DNA from: an uncultured Selenomonas sp.
GTDB taxonomy: Bacteria > Bacillota > Negativicutes > Selenomonadales > Selenomonadaceae
Length of the DNA: 38,488 bases
Reading direction: 5' to 3'
NCBI GenBank assembly: GCA_937915915.1
Contig: CALGGN010000197.1
Coordinates: 1 to 38,488 of the forward strand
Part shown: positions 1-7,613 of the stretch, in pieces
Numbering within the stretch: the first letter of the stretch is position 1
Layout of the letters: every line of letters starts with the position of its first letter
The notes under the pieces: generated by a model
What the model saw: only the letters and a program-made list of their open reading frames with translations
Databases searched by the model: none
Told to the model about the DNA's origin: nothing
Position numbers and translations under genes: made by a program

Positions 1-1515
1 GCTCATCCGGGCCGATTTCTGGATGATCTCCATCCGTACCGCATCCGCTTTTTGTACGCTGTGCAGGATCACGGCAGAGGCAGATACGGTGTAGACGCCG
101 AGGCACAGCGCTCCAGCCAGCAGGACACGCTTGGTCACTTGCCCGGAACATGCGGATGATATCTCGGTCAGGCTGAAGATCGCGACAAAGCCCATGAGAA
201 TCATGCAGACGGAGCTGAATGTGGCACGAGCAGGGAAGGTGGGAGCAGCAATCATCACGAAGTTGTTGAAAAAGGCGAGGAAAAAGAGAAAGCATGCATA
301 GCGTACCGAGGGACAGAAAAAGAAGAGATCTGAGAGGGAAATGGATTCCTTCAAAAGCATGCGGTTTTCCTTGTGAAATCCGAGCGCTTGGCGGGCAGAG
401 AAGAAAATCAGGAAAACAGCCAGCCAGTATATGGCCATTTCTTCGAAACCGGCCATGACATTATCAAAATGCGATATGGTTTTTTCATCGGTCAGCCCAA
501 TCGGAGAGAGCACGGCAAAGACAACTGCGTTGCGGATCGCATAGGCAATGAAGGAACCGTTGAAATAGGAAACAATCAGGAGAAGAATCAGCAGGAAAGG
601 AAGGATTTTCGTCCGATATCCCTCCATCCTTGCAGGAGCCAGCTCGATGCCCCTCTGCTTCAGAAGGCGAGCCTGCAGGATGCGATAGGAAAGGTTCAGG
701 AGCAGTATCACCGGCAGGATATAGAGGATCATTTCCCCGTTTCCCGCGAACTGGTTTCCGATATGCTGCAGGAAGGGGGAGCTTTGGTCATCATAGCGGA
801 CATAGTTGCCCGGGGCGGCAAGCAGCACGAGAAAGCCGGCGATCGTCCCCAAGGCGCCCGAGACCATCCAGGGACGCAGCTTACGGTTCCGATGGCACAG
901 GTAAAGTATTCCGACGGACAGCACGCAGGAGGTCACCCCGAGGTTTTCGACGGAGCATCCTGCCATGATGCCGAAGACCAGCATGACAGGCACCATATAC
1001 CATCCGTTATGCTTCCACCTTCCGGCGAGGTAGAGATTGTACGGCAGAAAGAAGAGAAAGGCAGGTACGGCAGTCCAGAGATAGACGGTGGAGCCGCTCA
1101 TCCATATCGCGGTTTCCCCGAAATGAGGCAGACCGAGCCATGTCAGGAGCCCGGTTCCCGCAAGGAGGACGGCTTTTCCATCCAAGGAAAGGGACCGCCT
1201 GCCGTGCAGGAAGATGAGCAGGACGAGGGAAGCGAACATGGCCGCATTGAAGACATCAAACCAGCCTGTCCCCAGCAGCAGGAAAAGATCCAGCCAGAAG
1301 ACGCTGACCATGCGTCCTCCATGCTCCATATAGTGGTTGAAAAGGGAAGTGAAGATATCGCTGAAGGATGCCATGAGCTGCCCGGTTCCCCAGATCATGG
1401 AATAGTCATAGTCGTCCCGATGGAGGGGCATCATGGAATTCAGGCCATACAGAATGGCGAAGATGACGGCGAGCACCAGAAGGGGAGGGATCATCCCCTT
1501 TGTACGTTCATTCAT
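1..1515 (-). CDS. DUF6056-like polytopic membrane protein (3' end outside window)
   Basis: Reading leftward from the ATG at 1515, the frame stays open through base 1 (505 codons), so the C-terminus is outside the window. The protein starts MNERTKGMIPPLLVLAVIFA, an N-terminal membrane helix, followed by an extracytoplasmic loop with HRDDYDYSMIWG and then NHYMEHGGRMVSVFW. The same DDY and H-x-GGR-x-V features occur in the protein at 20919-22328, so the two are paralogues. Many hydrophobic segments follow. An acidic pair in the first outer loop is typical of GT-C fold glycosyltransferases, so transfer of a lipid-linked sugar is a reasonable inference. The start overlaps the stop of the upstream GT2 gene by 8 bases (ATGAATGA), indicating translational coupling. 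The DUF6056 name is from memory of the motif pattern. Confidence 0.8.
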   Translation of the reverse strand, partial: MNERTKGMIPPLLVLAVIFAILYGLNSMMPLHRDDYDYSMIWGTGQLMASFSDIFTSLFNHYMEHGGRMVSVFWLDLFLLLGTGWFDVFNAAMFASLVLLIFLHGRRSLSLDGKAVLLAGTGLLTWLGLPHFGETAIWMSGSTVYLWTAVPAFLFFLPYNLYLAGRWKHNGWYMVPVMLVFGIMAGCSVENLGVTSCVLSVGILYLCHRNRKLRPWMVSGALGTIAGFLVLLAAPGNYVRYDDQSSPFLQHIGNQFAGNGEMILYILPVILLLNLSYRILQARLLKQRGIELAPARMEGYRTKILPFLLILLLIVSYFNGSFIAYAIRNAVVFAVLSPIGLTDEKTISHFDNVMAGFEEMAIYWLAVFLIFFSARQALGFHKENRMLLKESISLSDLFFFCPSVRYACFLFFLAFFNNFVMIAAPTFPARATFSSVCMILMGFVAIFSLTEISSACSGQVTKRVLLAGALCLGVYTVSASAVILHSVQKADAVRMEIIQKSARMS

Positions 1516-2518
1516 GGATTTCCTCCTTGGTCTTTTCTGCTGTGCGGAAATTCCTTTCCACAGGCTTGATATCCGGAACATAGGTGACAGGGTTCCCGTC
1601 ATGTTCATCGATCAGGTAGATGGGACGATTCTTGCTCTCATTGAAGATGCGCCCCAGATATTCCCCGATAATGCCCAGGGAAAGCAGCTGGACGCCCCCC
1701 AAAAAGAGCATGACGGTCATGATTGTCGGATAGCCCGCCACCGGATCGCCATAGAGAAGCGCGTTGATGAGCACAAAGAACATATAGCAGGTGGCGAGCA
1801 TGGAGATCAAAAGCCCCAAGCAGGTCGTCAGGCGCAGGGGAACCGTCGTGAAGGAGGTAATGCCCTCTAGGGCGAGATTCACCAGAGAAAAGTAGTTCCA
1901 TGTGGTCTTTCCGGCTGCTCTCGTCTGCACTTCAAAGGGCAGTTCCTTCTTCCGGTATCCAATCCAGGTGAAGATGCCCTTGGTATAGCGCTGGCTTTCG
2001 CGCAGCAGCCGCAGGGAAGCCACACAGCGGCGATCCATCAAACGGAAGTCACCCACATTTTGCTGCATGGGAACCTTGCTCAGGAAGGAAATGCAGGAAT
2101 AGAACGCCTGAGTCAGGCATCGCTTGACCCACCCCTCATCCTTTCGGTTCTTCCGCTTGGCACACACATCATCATATCCCTGCTTCCAATACCTGACCAT
2201 TTCAGGAATCATCTCGGGCGGATGCTGCAGATCCGCATCCATGATGATCACGGCATCCCCTTCCGCATAATCCAGCCCTGCCAGCATAGCCGCTTCCTTG
2301 CCAAAATTTCTGGACAGGCTCAAATAGGACACATCCTCATGTTTTTGAGATAATTCCCTCAAAATATCCAAGGTATGATCCTTACTTCCGTCATTGATAA
2401 ATAAAAAACGAAAAGATATATTTGAAATGGATTTTGTAACAAAAGAAACTTCTTTATAAAATAAATTCAGAACTTCTTGTTCATTAAAACATGGAATAAT
2501 GAGTGTAATTATATTCAT
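1508..2518 (-). CDS. GT2 family glycosyltransferase (GtrB/CsbB/DPM1-like)
   Basis: This 336-residue protein has a GT-A domain with the nucleotide-sugar motif IIMDADLQHP (Asp94-x-Asp96), the N-terminal TLIIPCFNEQE strand and the SLSRNFGKEAAMLAGLDYA segment typical of polyprenyl-phosphate glycosyltransferases. Two C-terminal membrane helices lie at roughly 233-255 and 265-288, followed by GEYLGRIFNESK. The family transfers a sugar from a nucleotide donor to undecaprenyl phosphate at the inner leaflet. It sits 2 bases after the deacetylase gene and overlaps the DUF6056-like gene, so the three form one leftward operon. The first ~50 codons are strikingly AT-rich compared with the rest of the gene. 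Confidence 0.93.
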   Translation of the reverse strand: MNIITLIIPCFNEQEVLNLFYKEVSFVTKSISNISFRFLFINDGSKDHTLDILRELSQKHEDVSYLSLSRNFGKEAAMLAGLDYAEGDAVIIMDADLQHPPEMIPEMVRYWKQGYDDVCAKRKNRKDEGWVKRCLTQAFYSCISFLSKVPMQQNVGDFRLMDRRCVASLRLLRESQRYTKGIFTWIGYRKKELPFEVQTRAAGKTTWNYFSLVNLALEGITSFTTVPLRLTTCLGLLISMLATCYMFFVLINALLYGDPVAGYPTIMTVMLFLGGVQLLSLGIIGEYLGRIFNESKNRPIYLIDEHDGNPVTYVPDIKPVERNFRTAEKTKEEIHE

Positions 2519-2520
2519 TA

Positions 2521-3390
2521 TCAGGTATCCTCAAATAAATCTTTAAAATTTATTAGGTGTATTTTATTTCTATCTATTATTTCTTTTATTTTCACAGATG
2601 TAATAGATAAAAATTCTGCTTTAAAATCGTGTTCCCATGCGCAATCCCTTTGTAATACCTCATTCTCCATGCCGGGATGCAGCATGACCTCCGTGGTTCC
2701 GGATGCCAGATGATGGAGCAGATCAACGAGATGCGACTCATCGAATGCCTCTCCTGCCACGATGCCAGCAAAGTGATTCGGCACGAAAAAATGATGGCGC
2801 TCTGCCTTGAGCGTTGCCATGAAAGCGAGAGATCCAAGGCCGAGCCTTCCAATGAACTGCCCGATGCTTGGTACACCGCTCCCACGATAAAAGATGGAGG
2901 TCCGGGGAGCTCTGACGGCACGGATATCTGCGGATGCGGCAAGCTGCAGCACGACGTCGATGATGCCCGGCAGCGTATGCATGTGCTGATGGCTGTCCAC
3001 ATGCGTGAGTTCCAGTCCCGTGCGTCTCATCTTTGTGAGCTGTGCCGCAAGCTCGCTTCTCACTTCTTCGATCCTGATTTTCCCCGTGAGGAAGCGCTTT
3101 ACGAAAATCGCGTGATTGTCATAGAAGAGGCCGTTCCGGTCCACAAGGGAAGGAATCGCGGACGGGGGAAGGATGGGATTGCCGTTCACGAGGGTGAAGT
3201 GGATGCCCACTCCGAGTTTCGGCTGCCTTCTGGCGACCGCCACAGCATCATCGAAGGCCGCTCCCCCCGGCATCAGCGTAGCGGAGCGCAGGCATCCCTC
3301 GGAAACGCCAAGCTCCACGGCACGGTTAATCAATTCATGCCGCCCAAAATCATCTGCATTCAAGATAAGCTGATACAACTTGCCACACAT
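2521..3390 (-). CDS. YdjC/ChbG/HpnK-family carbohydrate deacetylase
   Basis: The 289-residue protein begins LYQLILNADDFGRHE, the metal-binding Asp pair of the YdjC family, and continues with LGVGIHFTLVNG (His64) and THVDSHQHMHTLPG (His134/136/138 region), completing the metal site. Family members remove acetyl groups from N-acetylated sugars such as chitooligosaccharides or lipid-linked N-acetylglucosamine. As the first gene of the leftward operon with a GT2 and a DUF6056-like protein, it may trim the sugar those enzymes handle. ATG at 3390 is the annotated start; a TTG four codons later (YQLILNADDFG) has better spacing from an AGGA and is an alternative. The last ~35 codons are unusually AT-rich. 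Confidence 0.9.
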   Translation of the reverse strand: MCGKLYQLILNADDFGRHELINRAVELGVSEGCLRSATLMPGGAAFDDAVAVARRQPKLGVGIHFTLVNGNPILPPSAIPSLVDRNGLFYDNHAIFVKRFLTGKIRIEEVRSELAAQLTKMRRTGLELTHVDSHQHMHTLPGIIDVVLQLAASADIRAVRAPRTSIFYRGSGVPSIGQFIGRLGLGSLAFMATLKAERHHFFVPNHFAGIVAGEAFDESHLVDLLHHLASGTTEVMLHPGMENEVLQRDCAWEHDFKAEFLSITSVKIKEIIDRNKIHLINFKDLFEDT

Positions 3391-3418
3391 CCTATTTCCG
3401 AATTCATTCTATCCTATA

Positions 3419-3424
3419 GTATAA
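3419..3424 (-). promoter_or_regulatory. Candidate -10 box for the leftward deacetylase operon
   Basis: On the minus strand TATACT lies 29 bases upstream of the deacetylase ATG. A weak -35 candidate (TAGATT) sits 17 bases further upstream. No other good promoter was seen in the 244-base gap shared with htpX. Confidence 0.4.
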
Positions 3425-3551
3425 CGCGAATTGCGGTGTGAATCTAGTCCTATACTCGCAAGCGAGACGAAAAATCCTAAGAGCCTAAACAGGTTCTAAC
3501 AGCGCGCGTCATGGGTTTTCAAAAAAACTTTGATTTTTTGACTTTTTATTC

Positions 3552-3580
3552 TTGCAAAGCCGGGAAGACTGTGTTATCGT
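3552..3580 (+). promoter_or_regulatory. Candidate htpX promoter
   Basis: TTGCAA (3552-3557), a 17-base spacer and TATCGT (3575-3580) match a housekeeping sigma promoter loosely. A second AT-rich -10-like TATATT follows at 3582. The remaining part of the gap between the divergent genes shows no gene. Confidence 0.35.
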
Positions 3581-3634
3581 TTATATTGTAGCATAGAAGA
3601 TGATAATAAGTTTCACATGATGGAGGGAAATCTT

Positions 3635-4504
3635 ATGAACACGCTTAAAACTACCATGCTCATGGCGCTGCTGACAGGCATCATGGTGGCTGCAGGCGGA
3701 GCATTGGGCGGCAATTCGATGGCATTTATGATGCTCATCGTTTCGATTGGCATGAATCTGTTCGGCTACTGGTTCAGCGACAGCATCGTGCTCAAGTCTT
3801 ACGGAGCAAGGGAAGTGTCGGAGTCGGAGGCACCGGAGCTATATCATCTGGTGGAAAAGCTTGCGGACAAGGCGCAGCTTCCCATGCCGAAGGTCTGCGT
3901 CATTGACAGCAATGTGCCGAATGCCTTTGCAACGGGGCGCAGCCCATCCCATGCGGCTGTGGCGGTCACGACGGGCATCATGCGGGCGCTCAACTACAAT
4001 GAGCTTTCCGGTGTGCTGGCGCACGAGCTTTCTCATGTGAAGCATCGGGATACTTTGATTTCCACGATTGCTGCCTGCATGGCGGGCGTGATTTCCATGA
4101 TTGCCCAGTTCGCGCAGTTCGCGGCCATCTTTGGGGGGCGCAGCGATGATGACGAGGGCGGCAATCCGATTGCGACCCTTGTGACGATCATCGTGGCGCC
4201 GATTGCGGCCATGCTGATCCAGATGGCGATTTCCCGTTCCCGCGAGTATGAGGCGGACAAGAGCGGGGGAGAGATCTGCGGCAATCCGAACTATCTGGCG
4301 GATGCTCTGGAGAAAATCGAGTACTATGCGACCCATGCGGCTCCCATGCAGCAGGCGACACAGGCCACATCCCATCTCTTCATTGTCAATCCCTTGTCGG
4401 GTGCGGGAAAGACCATGCAAAGCCTGTTCAGCACCCATCCTGCAACTTCCGAGCGCATCGCTCTTCTGCGCCAGCAGGCATCCGAGATGCGCCTGCTTCG
4501 TTAA
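3635..4504 (+). CDS. htpX: HtpX-family membrane zinc metalloprotease
   Basis: The 289-residue protein has two N-terminal membrane helices, the zinc motif HELSH (His130-Glu131-His134) and the third ligand in REYEAD (Glu204), with two more helices between them (about 140-165 and 180-200). This is the standard HtpX layout and length. HtpX degrades misfolded inner-membrane proteins. The ATG at 3635 is chosen over an in-frame ATG at 3617 because GGAGGG lies 8 bases before it. The gene is flanked by its own candidate promoter and a terminator, so it is probably monocistronic. Confidence 0.96.
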   Translation: MNTLKTTMLMALLTGIMVAAGGALGGNSMAFMMLIVSIGMNLFGYWFSDSIVLKSYGAREVSESEAPELYHLVEKLADKAQLPMPKVCVIDSNVPNAFATGRSPSHAAVAVTTGIMRALNYNELSGVLAHELSHVKHRDTLISTIAACMAGVISMIAQFAQFAAIFGGRSDDDEGGNPIATLVTIIVAPIAAMLIQMAISRSREYEADKSGGEICGNPNYLADALEKIEYYATHAAPMQQATQATSHLFIVNPLSGAGKTMQSLFSTHPATSERIALLRQQASEMRLLR

Positions 4505-4514
4505 CAGAATCACT

Positions 4515-4545
4515 GAGCCGGGCAAAGAACAAGCCCGGCTTTAAC
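4515..4545 (+). terminator. Rho-independent terminator after htpX
   Basis: AGCCGGGC (4516-4523) pairs with GCCCGGCT (4533-4540) around a nine-base loop and is followed by a short T stretch. It separates htpX from the glycan cassette. Confidence 0.7.
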
Positions 4546-4559
4546 TATGTGCTTCTTCG

Positions 4560-4588
4560 TAGACAAGCCGATGGTTTTGAGGTACAAT
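4560..4588 (+). promoter_or_regulatory. Promoter of the glycan cassette
   Basis: TAGACA (4560-4565), an exact 17-base spacer and TACAAT (4583-4588) form a good housekeeping promoter just after the htpX terminator. The -10 box overlaps an in-frame ATG at 4587, which therefore cannot be the start of the next gene. No other strong promoter or terminator was seen within the following 17 kb. Confidence 0.65.
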
Positions 4589-4634
4589 GGGTGAAGTTGA
4601 AGTTTTCTTTTCGAATTGTTCAGGGAGGTTCGGT

Positions 4635-5087
4635 GTGAGGCGTTTTGTTTTTCCGATGGCATCCCTGTTCCATGCGAAGCGCAGCCAGTTCATGGAATTC
4701 TTCCGCTTCGGGGTCGTGGGCGGGATCTCGTTTCTGGCGGATTTCGGATCCCTTTTTGTGCTCCGCGAGACGGTTCTTTCGGGAAGCCTGACGGAGCTTT
4801 ATATCGCGACGGTACTGGCGTTCCTGGTCGGTCTCGCCGTGAATACCGTACTTGCCGTGAAATTTGTGTTCCGCGATGCGGAGGTCGTGGCAAGCGGGCG
4901 GGGGAAGACGCCAAAGGATCTCTTCCGCATCCTCATCATCGGCATCATCGGCATGGCGCTCACGACCTTCGGCATGTATGTGGGAGTCGAGCTGTTCCTT
5001 TTAAACTATCTGCTCACAAAGATCATCGTGATGCTGATCGTGATGTTCTGGAACTACTTTGCGCGGAAGATATGGGTATTCAATTGA
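4635..5087 (+). CDS. GtrA-family membrane protein (putative polyprenyl-phosphate-sugar flippase)
   Basis: The 150-residue protein carries four membrane helices and the GtrA signature FFRFGVVGGISFLADFGSLFVL near the N-terminus and MFWNYFARKIWVF at the C-terminus. GtrA proteins are thought to flip undecaprenyl-phosphate-linked sugars or to assist the GT2/YfhO machinery. The GTG start at 4635 is preferred: AGGGAGG lies 6 bases upstream, and the earlier ATG falls on the promoter -10 box. It is the first gene of the cassette, next to a lipoprotein gene. Confidence 0.92.
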   Translation: MRRFVFPMASLFHAKRSQFMEFFRFGVVGGISFLADFGSLFVLRETVLSGSLTELYIATVLAFLVGLAVNTVLAVKFVFRDAEVVASGRGKTPKDLFRILIIGIIGMALTTFGMYVGVELFLLNYLLTKIIVMLIVMFWNYFARKIWVFN

Positions 5088-5097
5088 GGTGAGTCTC

Positions 5098-5769
5098 TTG
5101 AAGAAATTCTATATGCTCATGGTGTTCCTGTGCATGGCGCTGCTCGCAGGATGCGGCATGGCGCAGGGAAGGGCGGAGCAGACGCCGGAGGATGCCCTTC
5201 GGGAAATGCAGCGTGCCGTCGCCCAAAGGGATCGGGAGCAGCTGTCGCGATATGTGGATTTGGAAGATTTTCTGGGCAGGACATATGATGAGGCCGGACA
5301 TCAGACTGCCGTCCGTATCGGGGAACTGGGCAAGCGATACCCCAAGGATCCGTTTTTTTGGCACGATACGGCATTCATGGAGGATTATGCAAAGGAATAT
5401 CGGGAAGTCAGCATGGAATTCATGCGGCAGATCCTGTCCCATTATTTCTCCGGGGAAGAACCTGCCTCGTCCTATGACGAGCATCCTACCTCATGGCTCT
5501 CCGGAGAGCTTGGGAAGCTCTATCGGGCAAGCCGGGCAGAGGTGACGGAAATCCGGCAGGATGGCAAGAAAGCCGTGGCGGTACTGCGCATCCAAGGGGA
5601 TGAAAGTCCCTACGGCAGGATGACGGACGGCATCGAGCTGCAGCTCGGCATGGAGCAGCAGCCGGAGGGAAACTGGAAATTTACGCAGATCGCAAACATC
5701 GCGGGTTTGATCGTGCCCGTGACAGATGGGGCAGAGATGTTCTGGACCTATCAGGGATGGCAGGAATAA
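5098..5769 (+). CDS. Lipoprotein, possibly DUF2939-like
   Basis: Starting at TTG 5098 (GAGGTGA six bases upstream), the 223-residue product begins KKFYMLMVFLCMALLAGCG, a lipoprotein signal peptide with lipobox LAGC. A helical segment, EDALREMQRAVAQRDREQLSRYVD, follows. It recalls DUF2939-type proteins, in which a short helix precedes a domain resembling nuclear-transport-factor folds, but this assignment is tentative. The C-terminal part (GIELQLGMEQQPEGNWKFTQ) looks like a beta sheet of such a domain. It would be anchored to a membrane on the outer face. Its position between gtrA and the aminotransferase suggests the operon includes a surface component; the role is unknown. Confidence 0.8.
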   Translation: MKKFYMLMVFLCMALLAGCGMAQGRAEQTPEDALREMQRAVAQRDREQLSRYVDLEDFLGRTYDEAGHQTAVRIGELGKRYPKDPFFWHDTAFMEDYAKEYREVSMEFMRQILSHYFSGEEPASSYDEHPTSWLSGELGKLYRASRAEVTEIRQDGKKAVAVLRIQGDESPYGRMTDGIELQLGMEQQPEGNWKFTQIANIAGLIVPVTDGAEMFWTYQGWQE

Positions 5770-5791
5770 TATTTTTATTTGGTGAGTAGAT

Positions 5792-6919
5792 ATGATTTCA
5801 TTCAACGTGCCGCCAGTTGTCGGTGATGAGCTGGCATATATCCAGCAGGCGATAGCGGACCATAAAATCAGCGGAGATGGCGCGTTCACGAAAAAGTGCC
5901 ACGCGTGGCTGGAAGAGCAATGCGGCGCAGGGAAGGCGCTGCTCACGACGAGCGGCACTTCTGCCCTGGATATGGCAATGCTGCTCTGTGATTTCCATGA
6001 GGGGGATGAAGTGATTCTCCCCAGCTATACTTTCTCCAGCACAGCGACATCTGCGGTGCTTTCAGGAGCCAGACTGGTCTTTGTGGATATCCGTCCCGAT
6101 ACCATGAATATGGACGAGAAGAAAATTGAAGAGGCCATCACGGAAAAGACCAAGGCGGTCATCGTTGTTCATTACGCAGGCGTGGCCTGCGAGATGGGTA
6201 CCATCATGGCCATCGCGGAAAAACACCATTTGAAGGTCATTGAGGATGCGGCGCAGGGCGTGATGAGCACATATCGGGGGAAATACCTCGGAACCATCGG
6301 AGATTTCGGCTGCTATTCCTTCCATGAAACAAAGAACTACTCCATGGGAGAGGGTGGCGCCCTCATCATCAATCGGCCGGAATATGTGGAGCGCGCGGAG
6401 ATCCTGCGGGAAAAAGGAACAAATCGTTCCAAATTCTTTCGCGGTCAGGTGGACAAATACACTTGGGTGGACATCGGAGACAGCTATCTGCCGAGCGAGC
6501 TCAATGCGGCCTATCTTCTGGCGCAGCTCCAAAGAGCGCAGGAAATTTATGATGATCGGATGGGAACATGGCAAAAATATTGGGAGGCGTTCCGGCCTCT
6601 GGCAGAGCAGGGAAAGGTGGAAATCCCTGTCATTCCTTCGGATTGCAGACACAATGCTCACATGTTCTATTTGAAGCTTGCTGATTTGGAAGAGAGGACG
6701 AGATTCATCGAATATATGAAAGGGCAGGGAGTGCAGTGTGTGTTTCATTATATACCGCTTCATTCCTCGCCGGCCGGCAAAAAGTATGGGCGCTTTCATG
6801 GGGAGGATGTTCATACGACAAAGGAAAGCGAGCGGCTCGTGAGATTGCCGATGTACTATCATATGGAGCAGAAGGATATCGATCATGTGACGGAGAAAGT
6901 GAAGGAATTTTTTCAGTGA
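5792..6919 (+). CDS. DegT/DnrJ/EryC1/StrS-family PLP sugar aminotransferase (WecE/FdtB-like)
   Basis: The 375-residue protein has all hallmarks of nucleotide-sugar aminotransferases: TTSGTSALDMAM near residue 52-63 for the phosphate of PLP, VIEDAAQG (149-156) with the ring-stacking Asp, and SFHETKNYSMGEGG with the Schiff-base Lys181. The HETKNYSxGEGG form is typical of the WecE/RffA branch that makes dTDP-4-amino-4,6-dideoxygalactose, or of FdtB-like 3-amino enzymes. It therefore probably supplies an amino sugar to the cassette. GGTGAG precedes the ATG by 7 bases. Its stop overlaps the next start (TGATG at 6917-6921). Confidence 0.93.
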   Translation: MISFNVPPVVGDELAYIQQAIADHKISGDGAFTKKCHAWLEEQCGAGKALLTTSGTSALDMAMLLCDFHEGDEVILPSYTFSSTATSAVLSGARLVFVDIRPDTMNMDEKKIEEAITEKTKAVIVVHYAGVACEMGTIMAIAEKHHLKVIEDAAQGVMSTYRGKYLGTIGDFGCYSFHETKNYSMGEGGALIINRPEYVERAEILREKGTNRSKFFRGQVDKYTWVDIGDSYLPSELNAAYLLAQLQRAQEIYDDRMGTWQKYWEAFRPLAEQGKVEIPVIPSDCRHNAHMFYLKLADLEERTRFIEYMKGQGVQCVFHYIPLHSSPAGKKYGRFHGEDVHTTKESERLVRLPMYYHMEQKDIDHVTEKVKEFFQ

Positions 6920-7233
6920 TGCTATCTGCTATGGAACATCGTATCAGCGAAAGAGAAAAGGAAATTTTCACGGAAATTTCACAGCTCGCAAAACAATATG
7001 AGGCGGGAAAGATTGTCCTTTTCGGTTCTCGGGCGCGGCGTACGCACCGTCCGAAGAGCGATATTGATTTGGCCGTCTATGATTGCAGAAATTTTCGGGA
7101 TTTTTCTTTTGATGCAGATGAAAAGATCAGGACGTTGCTGCAATTTGACATCGTAAACATGGATGGCAATGTTTCGGAGGATTTGAGAAAGGAAATTGAT
7201 CGGGATGGAATCGTCATATATGAGAAAATATGA
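6919..7233 (+). CDS. MNT-type nucleotidyltransferase (putative antitoxin of an MNT/HEPN pair)
   Basis: The 104-residue protein contains the minimal nucleotidyltransferase motif GS-x10-D-x-D (Gly36-Ser37, Asp48, Asp50) in VLFGSRARRTHRPKSDID. This is the motif used by MntA-type antitoxins, which transfer AMP to a partner HEPN RNase. It starts within the stop of the aminotransferase gene (TGATG) and is followed by the HEPN-like partner overlapping its end. An internal ATG at 6931 is a possible alternative start, but the coupling favours 6919. The pair is embedded in a glycan operon; a housekeeping or antitoxin role cannot be separated by sequence alone. Confidence 0.88.
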   Translation: MLSAMEHRISEREKEIFTEISQLAKQYEAGKIVLFGSRARRTHRPKSDIDLAVYDCRNFRDFSFDADEKIRTLLQFDIVNMDGNVSEDLRKEIDRDGIVIYEKI

Positions 7234-7612
7234 TCATTTTATGAGCCATCTGTCTGTCCTTTTGCGCGCCCCAAAAGAGGATCTTTCCAACGAATTCATT
7301 GTCAGCGGAATCATTGACAAGTTTTTCATTCAATTTGAGCTCGGTTGGAAATTGTTGAAGGAGATGTTGGCGTATGACGGAAAATCAATCAGCGCCAGTG
7401 GCTCTCCTCGCTCCATCATCAAAGCTTCCTATGAATGCTATGACTTCATCGAGGAAGAGATTTGGCTGGATATGCTACAGGATCGCAACGATATGACGCA
7501 CATCTATAACAAATCGCGGGCAATGGAATTGGTGAACAAAATCATCCAATGTTACATTCCCGCCTTTGAACGTATGGGAAAAGCAGTACAGGAATGGAAA
7601 AAATGGAATTAG
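7205..7612 (+). CDS. HI0074/HepT-like HEPN-fold nucleotidyltransferase partner
   Basis: The 135-residue, largely helical protein matches the nucleotidyltransferase substrate-binding family (HI0074). It carries the motif R-x4-H-x-Y as RNDMTHIY (Arg94, His99, Tyr101), the catalytic signature of HepT HEPN RNase toxins. The start at 7205 has AAGGAAA upstream and overlaps the nucleotidyltransferase gene by 29 bases; ATG 7220 is equally possible. The stop at 7612 is one base before the next ATG, so the pair is translationally embedded in the cassette. It could act as a toxin-antitoxin module or as a two-subunit nucleotidyltransferase. Confidence 0.87.
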   Translation: MESSYMRKYDHFMSHLSVLLRAPKEDLSNEFIVSGIIDKFFIQFELGWKLLKEMLAYDGKSISASGSPRSIIKASYECYDFIEEEIWLDMLQDRNDMTHIYNKSRAMELVNKIIQCYIPAFERMGKAVQEWKKWN

Positions 7613-7613
7613 G

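Noticed and set aside
373..1569. Long open frame on the plus strand at the window start
   Set aside because: It is antisense to a membrane protein with clear homology to the protein at 20919-22328; its own sequence is charge-rich and matches nothing.
4587..4634. Upstream ATG start for the GtrA gene
   Set aside because: The ATG overlaps the promoter -10 box and would precede the transcription start; GTG 4635 has a strong ribosome binding site.
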